Shown here in pieces: positions 27,470 through 36,269 of a stretch of 64,000 bases of DNA; position 1 is the stretch's first letter, and every line of letters starts with the position of its first letter. The translations under genes and the position numbers were made by a program. The notes under the pieces are model-generated. The model made no database searches and was not told the DNA's origin. It was given only the letters and a program-made list of their open reading frames with translations. The DNA is from Helicobacter sp. 11S03491-1 (lineage in GTDB: Bacteria; Campylobacterota; Campylobacteria; Campylobacterales; Helicobacteraceae), in assembly GCF_002272835.1 (NCBI RefSeq), contig NZ_MLAO01000003.1, forward strand, positions 1 through 64,000, written 5' to 3'.

Positions 27470-29128
27470 TCACATAAAAATATTTAAATTAAAATAAATT
27501 GGTACAAATTCTGCCGGCATATCCTTAGATCGCATAAGAGGTTGAGAAATTGTTACCCCTAAACTGATAATTTTCCAAAAATAATTGACTCCAAAAGCAA
27601 CTCCTGCAATATGGTCATTATGACTCAAACCATAATCTCTGCCCCCTCCATAATCAAGACCAAAAAATGGCTCTAAATTCCAAATACTCCCTTGCAAATA
27701 AACTGGTTTTAAGGTAATGGTCTGGGATATATATCCCCCTTTATCAAGAGCCAAAGAGCTTTCCTTAAAACCCCTCACTGTATATTGATCCCCAATGAAA
27801 AACTTATCTGCATAATACAATTCATCGCCACTATAGCTTGCCCCAACATTTAGCCGATACATCAAAGCCACATAGTTCCCATAATAAAGATATTTTTGCC
27901 AAGAAGCGCTCAGATTAAGTTTATTGTATTGTGCTTTGAAAATAGAATTTTTTGTGTCTTTATAACCACCAAAAAAAGGAACTCCCCTTAAATATTCAAT
28001 ATCTAAATACAAATTCCCCCCAAATAATTTATTGACATGTTCAATACCAATCCCTAAGGCTGTATATTTTTTGCTATTAATTTCAATTAATACCTCATTG
28101 ATTTTATTTTTTTGTCCCCGAAGCTTAAGCTCTGCATAAACAGTTGTTTTTGCAGTTTTATTTCTATGCAAAACTCTTTGGATTTTAAAAGTATTCCTTA
28201 GATTTTCACTTTTATTACTATAACTCCCAAATTGTGCTTGAATATCTGTATAGCTATCTGTATAACTCGCTGAATATAAAAATTTCCAATACCTAAAAGG
28301 AAGCGTATAGTTAGCTGAATAAATACTTTCTTTGTTTTTGTTACGACGATGGATAAAGCGTTCCATATAATTCAACGAAAGCGTGTCATTAATCCCTAAT
28401 AAATTATATTGATTCAATCCCAATACCGATCTAAAAGATCCTTTATCTATCGTAGAGCTATTATTGAATCCTATGCTGATCCCACCGGGTGTTTTAAATT
28501 CTTCAATTAAGATATTCGAATAATCCAACTTTTGACTTGGTTCAACTCGCATCTGATAATAATAACCCCCATTGTTAAGGTTCTCAATCCCCTGATCAAG
28601 AGCATAAATATCAAGGATATCATTTTTGCCAATTGGAAAGGCATCAAAAACCCTTATATTAGAATATTTAGAATTTTTAATTTCTATATGATTGATATAA
28701 CCAAGTTTTACTTCCAAAACTAATTTACCTGTTTTGACATTGCCGGATTTTATCGTAACAAGTGTGGTGGTATAGCCTTTTTTAATATAATATTCACTTG
28801 TTTTTTTTATGATTTCAAAAATATCTTGTTTTTTTAAAGGCTTATTTTGATAGTTTGCTAACATTTTGATAAGAGTTTTAGGAATTTTAATTTGACTTTG
28901 GATACTTATATGTGAAAAGATATATTCTTTATTATCTTCAAATTCTTTGATTTCACCTTGATCGTCACTTTTGTATTTATCAGGATACTGAAGTTGCTCT
29001 TGAATATAATTTTGCTCCTTTTGTTTTTCTAATAGATCCAATATTCGATTTTGATTTTGTAACTCCGAATTCGTATTACTGGCCCATAATACTTTCAAGA
29101 CAATCAAAAAAAACCAAAAAAATTTCAA
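27470..29128 (-). CDS. TpsB outer-membrane transporter of the two-partner system
   Basis: A 552-residue Omp85-family pore of the FhaC/ShlB type that moves TpsA across the outer membrane. It has a signal peptide (MKFFWFFLIVLKVLWA), a Gln/Asn-rich linker, POTRA-like domains at about 70-215 (YYIKKGYTTTLVTI, GYINHIEI, ALDQGIENLNNGG) and a C-terminal barrel. The barrel has the conserved loop-6 motif in GDQYTVRGFKESSLALDKGG, whose VRGF is essential in this family. It overlaps the upstream small gene by 4 bp and precedes tpsA by 98 bp, so the three form an operon. Confidence 0.92.
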   Translation of the reverse strand: MKFFWFFLIVLKVLWASNTNSELQNQNRILDLLEKQKEQNYIQEQLQYPDKYKSDDQGEIKEFEDNKEYIFSHISIQSQIKIPKTLIKMLANYQNKPLKKQDIFEIIKKTSEYYIKKGYTTTLVTIKSGNVKTGKLVLEVKLGYINHIEIKNSKYSNIRVFDAFPIGKNDILDIYALDQGIENLNNGGYYYQMRVEPSQKLDYSNILIEEFKTPGGISIGFNNSSTIDKGSFRSVLGLNQYNLLGINDTLSLNYMERFIHRRNKNKESIYSANYTLPFRYWKFLYSASYTDSYTDIQAQFGSYSNKSENLRNTFKIQRVLHRNKTAKTTVYAELKLRGQKNKINEVLIEINSKKYTALGIGIEHVNKLFGGNLYLDIEYLRGVPFFGGYKDTKNSIFKAQYNKLNLSASWQKYLYYGNYVALMYRLNVGASYSGDELYYADKFFIGDQYTVRGFKESSLALDKGGYISQTITLKPVYLQGSIWNLEPFFGLDYGGGRDYGLSHNDHIAGVAFGVNYFWKIISLGVTISQPLMRSKDMPAEFVPIYFNLNIFM

Positions 29129-29613
29129 ATTTTTACTCCTATCTTGAATACAACAGATCGATAATGAGGGCTGGTTTTATTAACTTTAATCTCCATGTCA
29201 TCAAATAAAACCTGAAAAACCACTCTATGAATAGATTTTTCAAATCCAACAGCATAATAAAATGTCTTTTCTAAGGTTGTATTTTGCAAAAATCCCAATC
29301 TGCCGATAATTAAAGTATCCAAAAATGTCGGCATTTTAATAAGAGTAAAAAAAAGTCCGACATTCTTTTTGTTGCTTAGCAATGGATTAAGCCTTCTGAT
29401 TTCTCCTCCTATCCCTACCTCAAAGCTACTGAGTTTCGGAATAGGGGAATAGATATCCACGCCATAATCAAAAAAATTATGCAGAGTTTCAGAGTCAGTT
29501 TTAGATTGAAAATTTTGATAAGGAGTAATACCAATTTTTGGCTCAATAACAATTCCTCCAATACCAAAAAGCACCTGAAAATAAAAACAAGAAATGATTA
29601 ATATTTTTTTCAC
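29125..29613 (-). CDS. Small exported barrel-like protein, first gene of the TPS operon
   Basis: 162 residues with a signal peptide (MKKILIISCFYFQVLFG) and then alternating hydrophobic and polar residues with many Gly, Phe and Tyr, as in a small outer-membrane barrel (YAVGFEKSIHRVVFQVLF, YRSVVFKIGVKI). The start is GTG. It ends in a 4-bp ATGA overlap with tpsB, so translation is coupled. I do not recognise the family. A job in assembling or anchoring the exoprotein is suggested only by position. Confidence 0.7.
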   Translation of the reverse strand: MKKILIISCFYFQVLFGIGGIVIEPKIGITPYQNFQSKTDSETLHNFFDYGVDIYSPIPKLSSFEVGIGGEIRRLNPLLSNKKNVGLFFTLIKMPTFLDTLIIGRLGFLQNTTLEKTFYYAVGFEKSIHRVVFQVLFDDMEIKVNKTSPHYRSVVFKIGVKI

Positions 29614-30032
29614 TATAGTTTTCTCAAATAATTTTAGTTTAAATATATTTTAATAATATTCATAATCATAACAAAATAATACTTAATAGAAAATAATTTT
29701 TATTTATAGAATTAAAAATGCCTAAGCAGCTTAATCCCCACCCTATTTCTGTAAAAAAGAAGTCAAAAAACAAATCCAATAAGAATCATTTCTTTAGCCC
29801 CATCTAATATTTTAACAATTAGATATAAAACATTCTTTTACGCTTTTTTATGATTAAATATTTTAAAAAACAAATATACCAAGAATCAAATTAGGTATCA
29901 CCATAAAAAGATTTTGTATAAACTTGGAGTCAGCCGGAGAACTCACCACTCAAAAGCTCTCAATACATCAATCATATTTTCTAAAGAATATGATAAAATT
30001 AACTAAAATATATTTTGAACTTTAGGAATTAG
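29614..30032 (+). promoter_or_regulatory. Divergent promoter region of the TPS operon and the methyltransferase operon
   Basis: A 419-bp AT-rich gap between two divergent operons. On the plus strand TATGAT (29989-29994) and AGGA (30023-30026) fit a promoter and ribosome site for the methyltransferase. On the minus strand several TAAAAT-like -10 candidates lie before the TPS operon, none decisive. I see no gene in it. Confidence 0.45.
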
Positions 30033-31715
30033 ATGAAAAAACTACTGGATTGTTTTGAATATTTAAAGCGTTATCACATTGATGTGCTTGATACAATTAG
30101 TATCATGCTTGAACTCTTTATTCTCAAAATCCAAAATCCCCAAGCTATCAAATCTCTTATCCAAAGAGATACAAAAAAAGAATTCATTTATGGCAAACTC
30201 CAAATTTCTATTCAAACTCTTATCAAGTCTTCTTTTTATGTCAAAATTAATCCTAATGTCAATATTTTAAAAATTCTGAAAACTATTGATCAAATCTCTT
30301 TAGACAACAAAACCATTGAACAATTTCTCCATACCATCACCCAAAAAAAAACCGCTAATAAGCTTTATTATTATTCTACTCCCCTGGAAATCAATCAACT
30401 TCTCATTTCCCTTCTGGATATACAAACAGATGATGAAATTTATAACCCATGCTATGGAATTGGAAGTGTATTTTTAAGCATTGCCAATATAACCGATAAA
30501 ATACATCTTTATGGGGAAGAACTTGATGAAAGACTTTCTAATATTGCTCATCTTATCGCTCAAGTAACTCAAATCAAAGATGCCAAACTTTATGTCAATG
30601 ATATTCTCAAACAACCTATTTTTAAAACCAAAAATGGCTTTGAACGCTTTGATAAAGTGCTTTGTAACCCCCCGCTATATGCTCATATGGGAATAGAATA
30701 TCTCAAAGAAGATGAACGATTTGGCAAAATGGGGATTTTAGTTAAAAACTATCCTGAACTTGTATTTTTAACCCATGCGCTTGCTCATCTGAAAAAAAGA
30801 GGTGTATTTATCATTCGCAACCAAACTCTTCAAAAATCTTCTCTGGAAGAAAAACTTCGCGAACGTTTATGTAAAGAAAAGATGATTGAGGCTGTCATTG
30901 AACTGCCCAAAAATATTTTTCCTCATCAAAATCATGAATTTTCCATCCTTGTAATTTCTCCAAACAATGAAAACATTTTACATATCAATGCCAATAATGA
31001 ATACTTTTATCAAAAAGATGGTAAATATAATCGTTTGTTGCATGTTGATGAAATCGCAAATATTTTTAAAAAAAAACTAAAAACCCCATACTCTACACTC
31101 ACCCCTCTTTCTCAAGTCCAAATCCATGATTTAAGAGCACAAACTTACCTCAACAAGCACCATAGACTAGAACATACTCACACTCTCCAATCATTACAAG
31201 TAGAGATCTTTAGAGGGCAAAGAGTTTATGGCAGTCCAAAAGATAAAACTATCACTTATTATGATGTAGGGATTGCTGATTTTAAACCTTATGGATTTAC
31301 ACAATCTTTTGATAATAAAAAATTCTCTGGAGATATTCTAAAAATCAAAAAATATGCCCTTAAATCCTATGATATTCTTCTTTCTTTGAGGGGCATCTCA
31401 CCAAAAATAGCTCTACTGGGCGAGATTGATTGTATCTGTGTAGCCAATGCAGGGATTATCACCCTAAGAACAAAAGATAAAAAAACCGCTATCAGTCTTT
31501 ATTGTTATTTTTTCTCTACACAAGGCGAAAATGCTCTAAAAAAAATCTATGAACAAAGCGGCGAAAATACCGTTAACATAGAAAATCTATACCAATTAAG
31601 TATTCCAAAATATTATGGTGATGATTCTCAAAAAACTTTTAGCACGCTTGAAGAATTAGGGAAAAAACTCCAATCCATAGAAAATCAGATACGAAAACTT
31701 AAAGAAAATTCATGA
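30033..31715 (+). CDS. N6-adenine DNA methyltransferase with fused specificity domain, orphan
   Basis: A 560-residue protein with the layout of a HsdM subunit joined to one HsdS-like target-recognition part. The AdoMet motif is YNPCYGIGSVFL near residue 137, and the catalytic motif is CNPPLY near 212, an NPPY variant with Leu before Tyr. Residues about 380-560 resemble a type I specificity domain (EIFRGQRVYGSP, SYDILLSLRGISPK, ENTVNIENLYQLSIP). No endonuclease or helicase gene is adjacent. The last codons overlap the acetyltransferase gene by 4 bp. An A9 tract at 30343-30351 lies inside the coding region. Recognition site and biological role are unknown. Confidence 0.75.
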   Translation: MKKLLDCFEYLKRYHIDVLDTISIMLELFILKIQNPQAIKSLIQRDTKKEFIYGKLQISIQTLIKSSFYVKINPNVNILKILKTIDQISLDNKTIEQFLHTITQKKTANKLYYYSTPLEINQLLISLLDIQTDDEIYNPCYGIGSVFLSIANITDKIHLYGEELDERLSNIAHLIAQVTQIKDAKLYVNDILKQPIFKTKNGFERFDKVLCNPPLYAHMGIEYLKEDERFGKMGILVKNYPELVFLTHALAHLKKRGVFIIRNQTLQKSSLEEKLRERLCKEKMIEAVIELPKNIFPHQNHEFSILVISPNNENILHINANNEYFYQKDGKYNRLLHVDEIANIFKKKLKTPYSTLTPLSQVQIHDLRAQTYLNKHHRLEHTHTLQSLQVEIFRGQRVYGSPKDKTITYYDVGIADFKPYGFTQSFDNKKFSGDILKIKKYALKSYDILLSLRGISPKIALLGEIDCICVANAGIITLRTKDKKTAISLYCYFFSTQGENALKKIYEQSGENTVNIENLYQLSIPKYYGDDSQKTFSTLEELGKKLQSIENQIRKLKENS

Positions 31716-32188
31716 AAACCTTTCAATCCCAAATAAAAGATGTCATTTATGGAAATAATGTTTGTGTAATTATGCCTTCTAATCTTTATGGTTGCACACT
31801 TGGCAACAACGTATTTGTAGGTCCGTTTGTAGAAATCCAAAGAGATGCTTGCATTGGTGAAAATACAAGAATTCAAAGTCATAGTTTTATTTGTTCTCTT
31901 GTAAGCATTGGTAAAGATTGTTTTATCGGGCATGGAGTGATGTTTGTCAATGATCTTTTTGAAAATGGCTACCTTGCACCCAATGAACAAAGCTGGAAAA
32001 AAACAATTATCGCCAATCGTGTCTATATAGGATCAAATGCCACTATATTGCCTATATCTATCTGTGATGATGTTGTGATTGGCGCAGGCAGTGTTGTTAC
32101 CAAAGATATTATAAAACCCGGAATCTATGCGGGTAACCCTGCAAAAAAATTACGTGATTTAAAAAATAAGAATTCTGTATGCAAGTAG
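31712..32188 (+). CDS. Left-handed beta-helix acyltransferase (WbpD-like)
   Basis: A 158-residue hexapeptide-repeat transferase with many I-G-x-x-x-x steps (CTLGNNVFVGPFVEI, VSIGKDCFIGHGVMF, VVIGAGSVVTKDI) and the C-terminal GNPAKKLRDL seal. It resembles WbpD and related enzymes that acetylate an amino group on a nucleotide-linked sugar. It is translationally coupled on both sides: ATGA with the methyltransferase and a 10-bp overlap with the oxidoreductase. With the WbpB-like partner it suggests synthesis of a modified acetamido sugar, perhaps for surface glycans. Confidence 0.75.
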   Translation: MKTFQSQIKDVIYGNNVCVIMPSNLYGCTLGNNVFVGPFVEIQRDACIGENTRIQSHSFICSLVSIGKDCFIGHGVMFVNDLFENGYLAPNEQSWKKTIIANRVYIGSNATILPISICDDVVIGAGSVVTKDIIKPGIYAGNPAKKLRDLKNKNSVCK

Positions 32189-33147
32189 CTGTTATCGGAT
32201 ATGGGTATTGGGGGATTAATGTTTCCAAAAGCCTTTTTAAAAATCCAAATTTTCATCTCAAAACAATTTTTGACAACGATATCCAACGCGTCCAAGAAGC
32301 GCAAAAAATTTATTCTTTTGACCTTTATGAAGATTATGACTCAATCCTCAAAGATAATAATATAGAAGCTATCTTTATTGTCACTCCTCCCCATACTCAT
32401 TATCATCTTGCTAAACTTGCTCTGGAAGCAAAAAAACATGTTTTTGTTGAAAAACCTCTTACAACCAATGTCCAACAAGCTTATAAACTCTATGAAATAG
32501 CTCAAAAAAATAATTGTGCCCTCTATTGCGATCATACATTTTTGCATTCTCCGGCAATCAAGTGGCTCAAAGAAAACATCCATTCATTTGGAAATATTGT
32601 ATATATCAATTCTCGCCGTATCAATTTAGGACTTTTTCAAAGTAGTGTTGATGTTATTTGGGATTTGGCAATCCATGATATTTCCATCATTGATGCCCTC
32701 GTAGGCTTAGACATCAAAAAAGCAAATACATTTACAAAAAAATATCAAAACTATCCCAACAATGCGCTTGCAAATATTAATCTTGAGCTTCACAATGGTA
32801 TCATTATTACCATCAATGTTTCTTGGCTCTCTCCTATCAAAGTCAGAGAAATGATTATTGGAGGGGAGAAAAAAACAGCTATCTATGATGATACTCAAAA
32901 AAATAAAATCACTCTTTTTGATACAGGAGTGATTATTAAAGATGAATTTGATAAAAATAGCCTTTATCAAAAAATGGTTGCCTACAAACTCGGCGAACAA
33001 CAAACCCCTATATTAGAAAATTTTATGTCCCTTGATGCATCCATTGCATCATTTCATGCAGCAATGCTGCAAAGCACACTCTATCATGCACAAAAAGATC
33101 ATGTTTTGAGAGTTATTCAAGCGCTTGAAATCATCTCCAAATCATAA
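32179..33147 (+). CDS. Gfo/Idh/MocA family sugar oxidoreductase (WbpB-like)
   Basis: A 322-residue NAD(P)-dependent dehydrogenase. The Rossmann fold starts with VAVIGYGYWGINVSKSL, followed by FIVTPPHTHYHLAKLALEA and the family signature HVFVEKPLTT. The C-terminal half carries the conserved WDLAIHDISIIDAL block, where HD is the usual catalytic region. WbpB-like enzymes oxidise a UDP-amino-sugar acid at C3, and the WbpD-like neighbour acetylates the later amine. No aminotransferase (WbpE) is seen beside them, so the pathway here is incomplete. Confidence 0.8.
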   Translation: MQVAVIGYGYWGINVSKSLFKNPNFHLKTIFDNDIQRVQEAQKIYSFDLYEDYDSILKDNNIEAIFIVTPPHTHYHLAKLALEAKKHVFVEKPLTTNVQQAYKLYEIAQKNNCALYCDHTFLHSPAIKWLKENIHSFGNIVYINSRRINLGLFQSSVDVIWDLAIHDISIIDALVGLDIKKANTFTKKYQNYPNNALANINLELHNGIIITINVSWLSPIKVREMIIGGEKKTAIYDDTQKNKITLFDTGVIIKDEFDKNSLYQKMVAYKLGEQQTPILENFMSLDASIASFHAAMLQSTLYHAQKDHVLRVIQALEIISKS

Positions 33148-33660
33148 TTTAAATTTTAGAATAATTTTTATGCCCCTATCTTAAAATCTTTCTAAACAAT
33201 TTTTGATTATTTTTTAATTCTGAAAATTCCATAGGTTTTAATTGACTTTTTGTGATCACTCAAAGTATCAGTTAGAAAAATCTGATTATTTCTTGTATTT
33301 TGACCACAAACTCTCCTTTAACCATTAATACAGCCTTTACTCCATATTTTTTGTTTATTTGAAGATAAAAATCTCAAAAAGTTTTAATAAATTTTAGATT
33401 TATTAAAACTTTTATATTAATTTCTAGATAGATATTCAAATAATATAGCTCTAATCTTAAAAACTTAATGACTTTTCACTAATACATAGTCATTTTTTTA
33501 GATCTATTTTCTGATTACCAATAGATTTTCATTCAAATTAAGCCTGATTACTATATTCTTCGTAGAAATTTTATTACAATCCCTATGTAATTATCTCTAT
33601 CATCTAAAGAGTCTATAAAAACTAGTCAATTAATATCCATAATAATATTAAAAATATAAT
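33148..33660 (+). other. Intergenic stretch with a long hairpin, no gene seen
   Basis: About 500 AT-rich bp without a credible gene. Bases 33377-33391 and 33399-33413 form a perfect 15-bp inverted repeat with a 7-base loop, AT-rich apart from one G-C pair; it could end transcription from either side. Minus-strand bases near 33260-33350 read like a short protein remnant (KYGVKAVLMVKGEFVV) but this is too short to name. Confidence 0.45.
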
Positions 33661-34560
33661 TTAAATTATATTTTTAATTAAATTAATTTTTTGTTTATCA
33701 ATTTCTTTAATATCTTCTGGTATTAAAAAATATTTTTTTAAATTATTCCAATCACACTCTCTCAAGGTAATAATTTCACCTAAATAAAAACTTACCCAAT
33801 AACCCCCAACCTTGGATAAAAAAATTTCAGAATCTATCTTTTTTCTTGCGATATTACAATAACTCGTATCTTTTTCAAAACCTAAAAATTTTCTTCCTAA
33901 TCTTTTTGCAGCAATTGCAGTAGTTCCTGTGCCCATAAATGGATCTAATATTAGATCTGCCTCTTCTGTACTCATCAAAATAATTCTTTCTAGCAAATGA
34001 ATAGGCAACTGACAAGGATGATCATCTCGATATTTTGTATGCCTTATACGATAAATATCGCTCCAAACATCAGAACATAGAGGACCAAAAGGATGTAAGA
34101 TTGATTTTTTACCTCCATAATCTTTTACTAAAACACCTTTTCTATCCCTTTTATGAGGCGATCGCAATTCTTTAAATCTACTTTTATCGCTTGTTTTTGA
34201 ATAAAATAAAATTCCATAATGTGCTGGTTGCAAGGTTTTCCCCATTGGAGCACTCATTGCATCCCAACTAATCCAATGCCTAAAAACTGCTATTTCATTT
34301 AAAAAAGTTGCATAATAAGTAAGCCATTTAGGAATATTATGCAAAAAAATAAAGCCGTCATCTTTCAGTACCCTTACGCATTCTTGAATCCATCTCTTGC
34401 ACCAATATAAATATTCAGATTCTGTAAGTTTATCTTTATGCGAATTATATTTTTTCTTCAGATTAAAGGGCGGATCAGCAAATACACAATCAACTGTCTT
34501 CTCAGGAATTTCTTTAAATAATTCAAGACAATCGCCTTCTAAAATCATATTTTCAAACAT
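33661..34560 (-). CDS. DNA methyltransferase, beta-type motif order, orphan
   Basis: A 299-residue amino-methyltransferase. The catalytic DPPF motif (FADPPFNLKKKY) is near residue 30, and the AdoMet motif LDPFMGTGTTAIAAKRLG is near 205. Catalytic motif first and AdoMet motif last is the beta arrangement shared by many N6-adenine and N4-cytosine enzymes. The middle part (about 100-180) would hold the target-recognition region. The last 70 residues extend beyond the usual end. No restriction gene is intact nearby; a 45-codon fragment overlaps its start. Its AT-rich ends fit an accessory island. Confidence 0.8.
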   Translation of the reverse strand: MFENMILEGDCLELFKEIPEKTVDCVFADPPFNLKKKYNSHKDKLTESEYLYWCKRWIQECVRVLKDDGFIFLHNIPKWLTYYATFLNEIAVFRHWISWDAMSAPMGKTLQPAHYGILFYSKTSDKSRFKELRSPHKRDRKGVLVKDYGGKKSILHPFGPLCSDVWSDIYRIRHTKYRDDHPCQLPIHLLERIILMSTEEADLILDPFMGTGTTAIAAKRLGRKFLGFEKDTSYCNIARKKIDSEIFLSKVGGYWVSFYLGEIITLRECDWNNLKKYFLIPEDIKEIDKQKINLIKNII

Positions 34561-34690
34561 TTTGAAGTACTTTTTTAAAACGCTCTAATTCATCCTCATG
34601 AAAAGTAAAAACATCATCATACGCTTCTACCATTCGTATTAAATCTTGTTTCCTCACATACCAACCAATCCCATCAACAAAACCAATAAA
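34553..34690 (-). pseudogene. Short remnant upstream of the DNA methyltransferase
   Basis: After a TAA at 34691-34693 a 45-codon open frame runs to a TGA that overlaps the methyltransferase start (ATG and TGA share bases). It reads as good protein (GWYVRKQDLIRMVEAYDDVF) without a proper start, so it looks like the C-terminal end of a deleted gene. I cannot name the family; a lost restriction-modification partner is possible because the stop overlaps the methylase start. Confidence 0.4.
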
Positions 34691-34854
34691 TTATGATATT
34701 TTATATTCACTTTTTATTCCATTTCATAACTTTATAGCATATCATGAGACTATTAGACTGCCTATCTTACCAAATTTCTGTTCTTTTATACAAATAATTA
34801 TATCAAAATAATATAATAATTCTAAAATTCTATAATCCTCATATAAGGAAGCTT

Positions 34855-35559
34855 ATGAATTATGACTCTATAAAAATAGTCCCGGAATGGAAAGAACTCC
34901 TTCAAGAAGAGTTTGAAAAACCTTATTTTTCTGATATTAAAAAGCGTTATCTGGAAGCTAAGAATAAAGGAGTTACTATTTATCCTCCCGGAAAATTAAC
35001 ATTTAATGCGCTCAACCTCACCCTCCCTAAAGATATTAAAATTGTTATTTTAGGTCAAGATCCCTATCATGGTAGTTTTGTATCTAATGGGGTTGATATT
35101 CCCCAAGCGATGGGACTTAGCTTTTCTGTACCCAAAAATGTTCCTATCCCTCCCAGCTTAAAAAATATTTACAAGGAACTTCATCTCTCTTTGGGTATCC
35201 CTATCCCTCGACATGGTGATTTAAGTCCATGGTGCCAAAAAGGGGTTTTGCTCCTAAATGCTATATTTAGCGTAGAAAAAGGCAAAGCGGGTTCTCATGC
35301 TTATTTTGGATGGGAATCTTTTAGCGATGGCATTATTCGAATTATTTCAAAACATTGCAATCAAGTTATTTTTATGCTTTGGGGAAATTATGCCAAGAAG
35401 AAAATCCCGCTTATTGACTCTTCCAAGCATGTCATCATCACTGCCCCACATCCTAGTCCCCTTGCACAAGGTTTTGTAGGTAGCGGGGTGTTTCTCAAAG
35501 CCCAAGAAGCTCTCAAGCAAATGGGGAAAGAGGGTATTGATTGGAGTTTGGATGGTTGA
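34855..35559 (+). CDS. ung: Uracil-DNA glycosylase
   Basis: A 234-residue family 1 enzyme that removes uracil from DNA. The water-activating motif is GQDPYHG, the middle block is LLLNAIFSVEKGKAGSHAYFGWE, and the DNA-intercalating motif is HPSPLAQGF near the C-terminus; all catalytic residues are present. An AAGGAAG ribosome site precedes the ATG. It stands alone between the methyltransferase island and a small exported protein. Confidence 0.95.
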   Translation: MNYDSIKIVPEWKELLQEEFEKPYFSDIKKRYLEAKNKGVTIYPPGKLTFNALNLTLPKDIKIVILGQDPYHGSFVSNGVDIPQAMGLSFSVPKNVPIPPSLKNIYKELHLSLGIPIPRHGDLSPWCQKGVLLLNAIFSVEKGKAGSHAYFGWESFSDGIIRIISKHCNQVIFMLWGNYAKKKIPLIDSSKHVIITAPHPSPLAQGFVGSGVFLKAQEALKQMGKEGIDWSLDG

Positions 35560-35673
35560 AATTAGAAAATATTTTAGAATTTGAGATCATTATTTTGTAA
35601 GAAAACTATAGTATTTAACATATGATTCACTTTGAATATTTATAATAATCCATCTTAATTTAAAGGAAAAAAG

Positions 35674-36132
35674 ATGAATAAAGTTACTTCAATAGTTTTA
35701 GCAAGTGCGATTTGCGTATCACTAAGTTTTGGAGCTGATTTTTCTAAAAAAAGCAACGATGAGCTTATCAAAATCGCAGGAACAGTGGCGCCAAAAGATG
35801 TACCTGATTATAGGATAGAACTTCACAAACGCTTTAAAACAATGAAAAAAGAAGATGCCAAAGTATTCCATCAAGAACTTGAAACAAGCATGAAACAAAA
35901 CACAGCGACAATGAGCGTTAAAGATTTTAGAGCACGAAAACAAGCGATTCAAAAAGCCATTGATGAAAAACTCAAGGGAATGAGTAAAGAACAAATCAAA
36001 GAGAGTGGTCTCGTGCATAAACATATGATGTACAAAACAATACACCATCCAGAGAAAAAGCCTCATCACAAGCCTTCTCCCAAGCCTGATCCTAAAAATG
36101 CACCAAAGCCTACTCCACCACAATCCAAGTAA
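35674..36132 (+). CDS. Small exported DUF1104-like protein with His/Lys/Pro tail
   Basis: 152 residues. A signal peptide (MNKVTSIVLASAICVSLSFGA) is followed by a helical domain (SKKSNDELIKIAGTVAPKDV, MSVKDFRARKQAIQKAI) that I associate with DUF1104, a family of small Helicobacter exported proteins of unknown role. The last 40 residues are rich in His, Lys and Pro (HHPEKKPHHKPSPKPDPK) and could bind metal or cell-wall polymers. The pattern KDFxxRKxxI resembles Spy/CpxP-like periplasmic helpers, but that is only a resemblance. A strong hairpin follows the stop. Confidence 0.65.
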   Translation: MNKVTSIVLASAICVSLSFGADFSKKSNDELIKIAGTVAPKDVPDYRIELHKRFKTMKKEDAKVFHQELETSMKQNTATMSVKDFRARKQAIQKAIDEKLKGMSKEQIKESGLVHKHMMYKTIHHPEKKPHHKPSPKPDPKNAPKPTPPQSK

Positions 36133-36140
36133 TATTTCAA

Positions 36141-36175
36141 AATATTTTAAGCAGGGAAAATCTGCTTGAAATATT
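36141..36175 (+). terminator. Terminator hairpin of the DUF1104-like gene
   Basis: A 14-bp stem (AATATTTTAAGCAG / CTGCTTGAAATATT, one T-G pair) with a 7-base loop starts 8 bp after the stop. There is no strong T run, so it may act mainly as an RNA-stabilising end. Confidence 0.6.
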
Positions 36176-36269
36176 ATCATTCATGACTTAATAAAGTTAT
36201 CTACAGAACAACATTAATATTAAAACTTCTGTCGCCAAAATTTCATATTCTCCATAAGAATGGCTGATG

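Noticed and set aside
33260-33350. Minus-strand fragment KYGVKAVLMVKGEFVV as part of a known domain
   Set aside because: Too short, interrupted by stops, and the resemblance is only from memory; left as a remark on the intergenic stretch.
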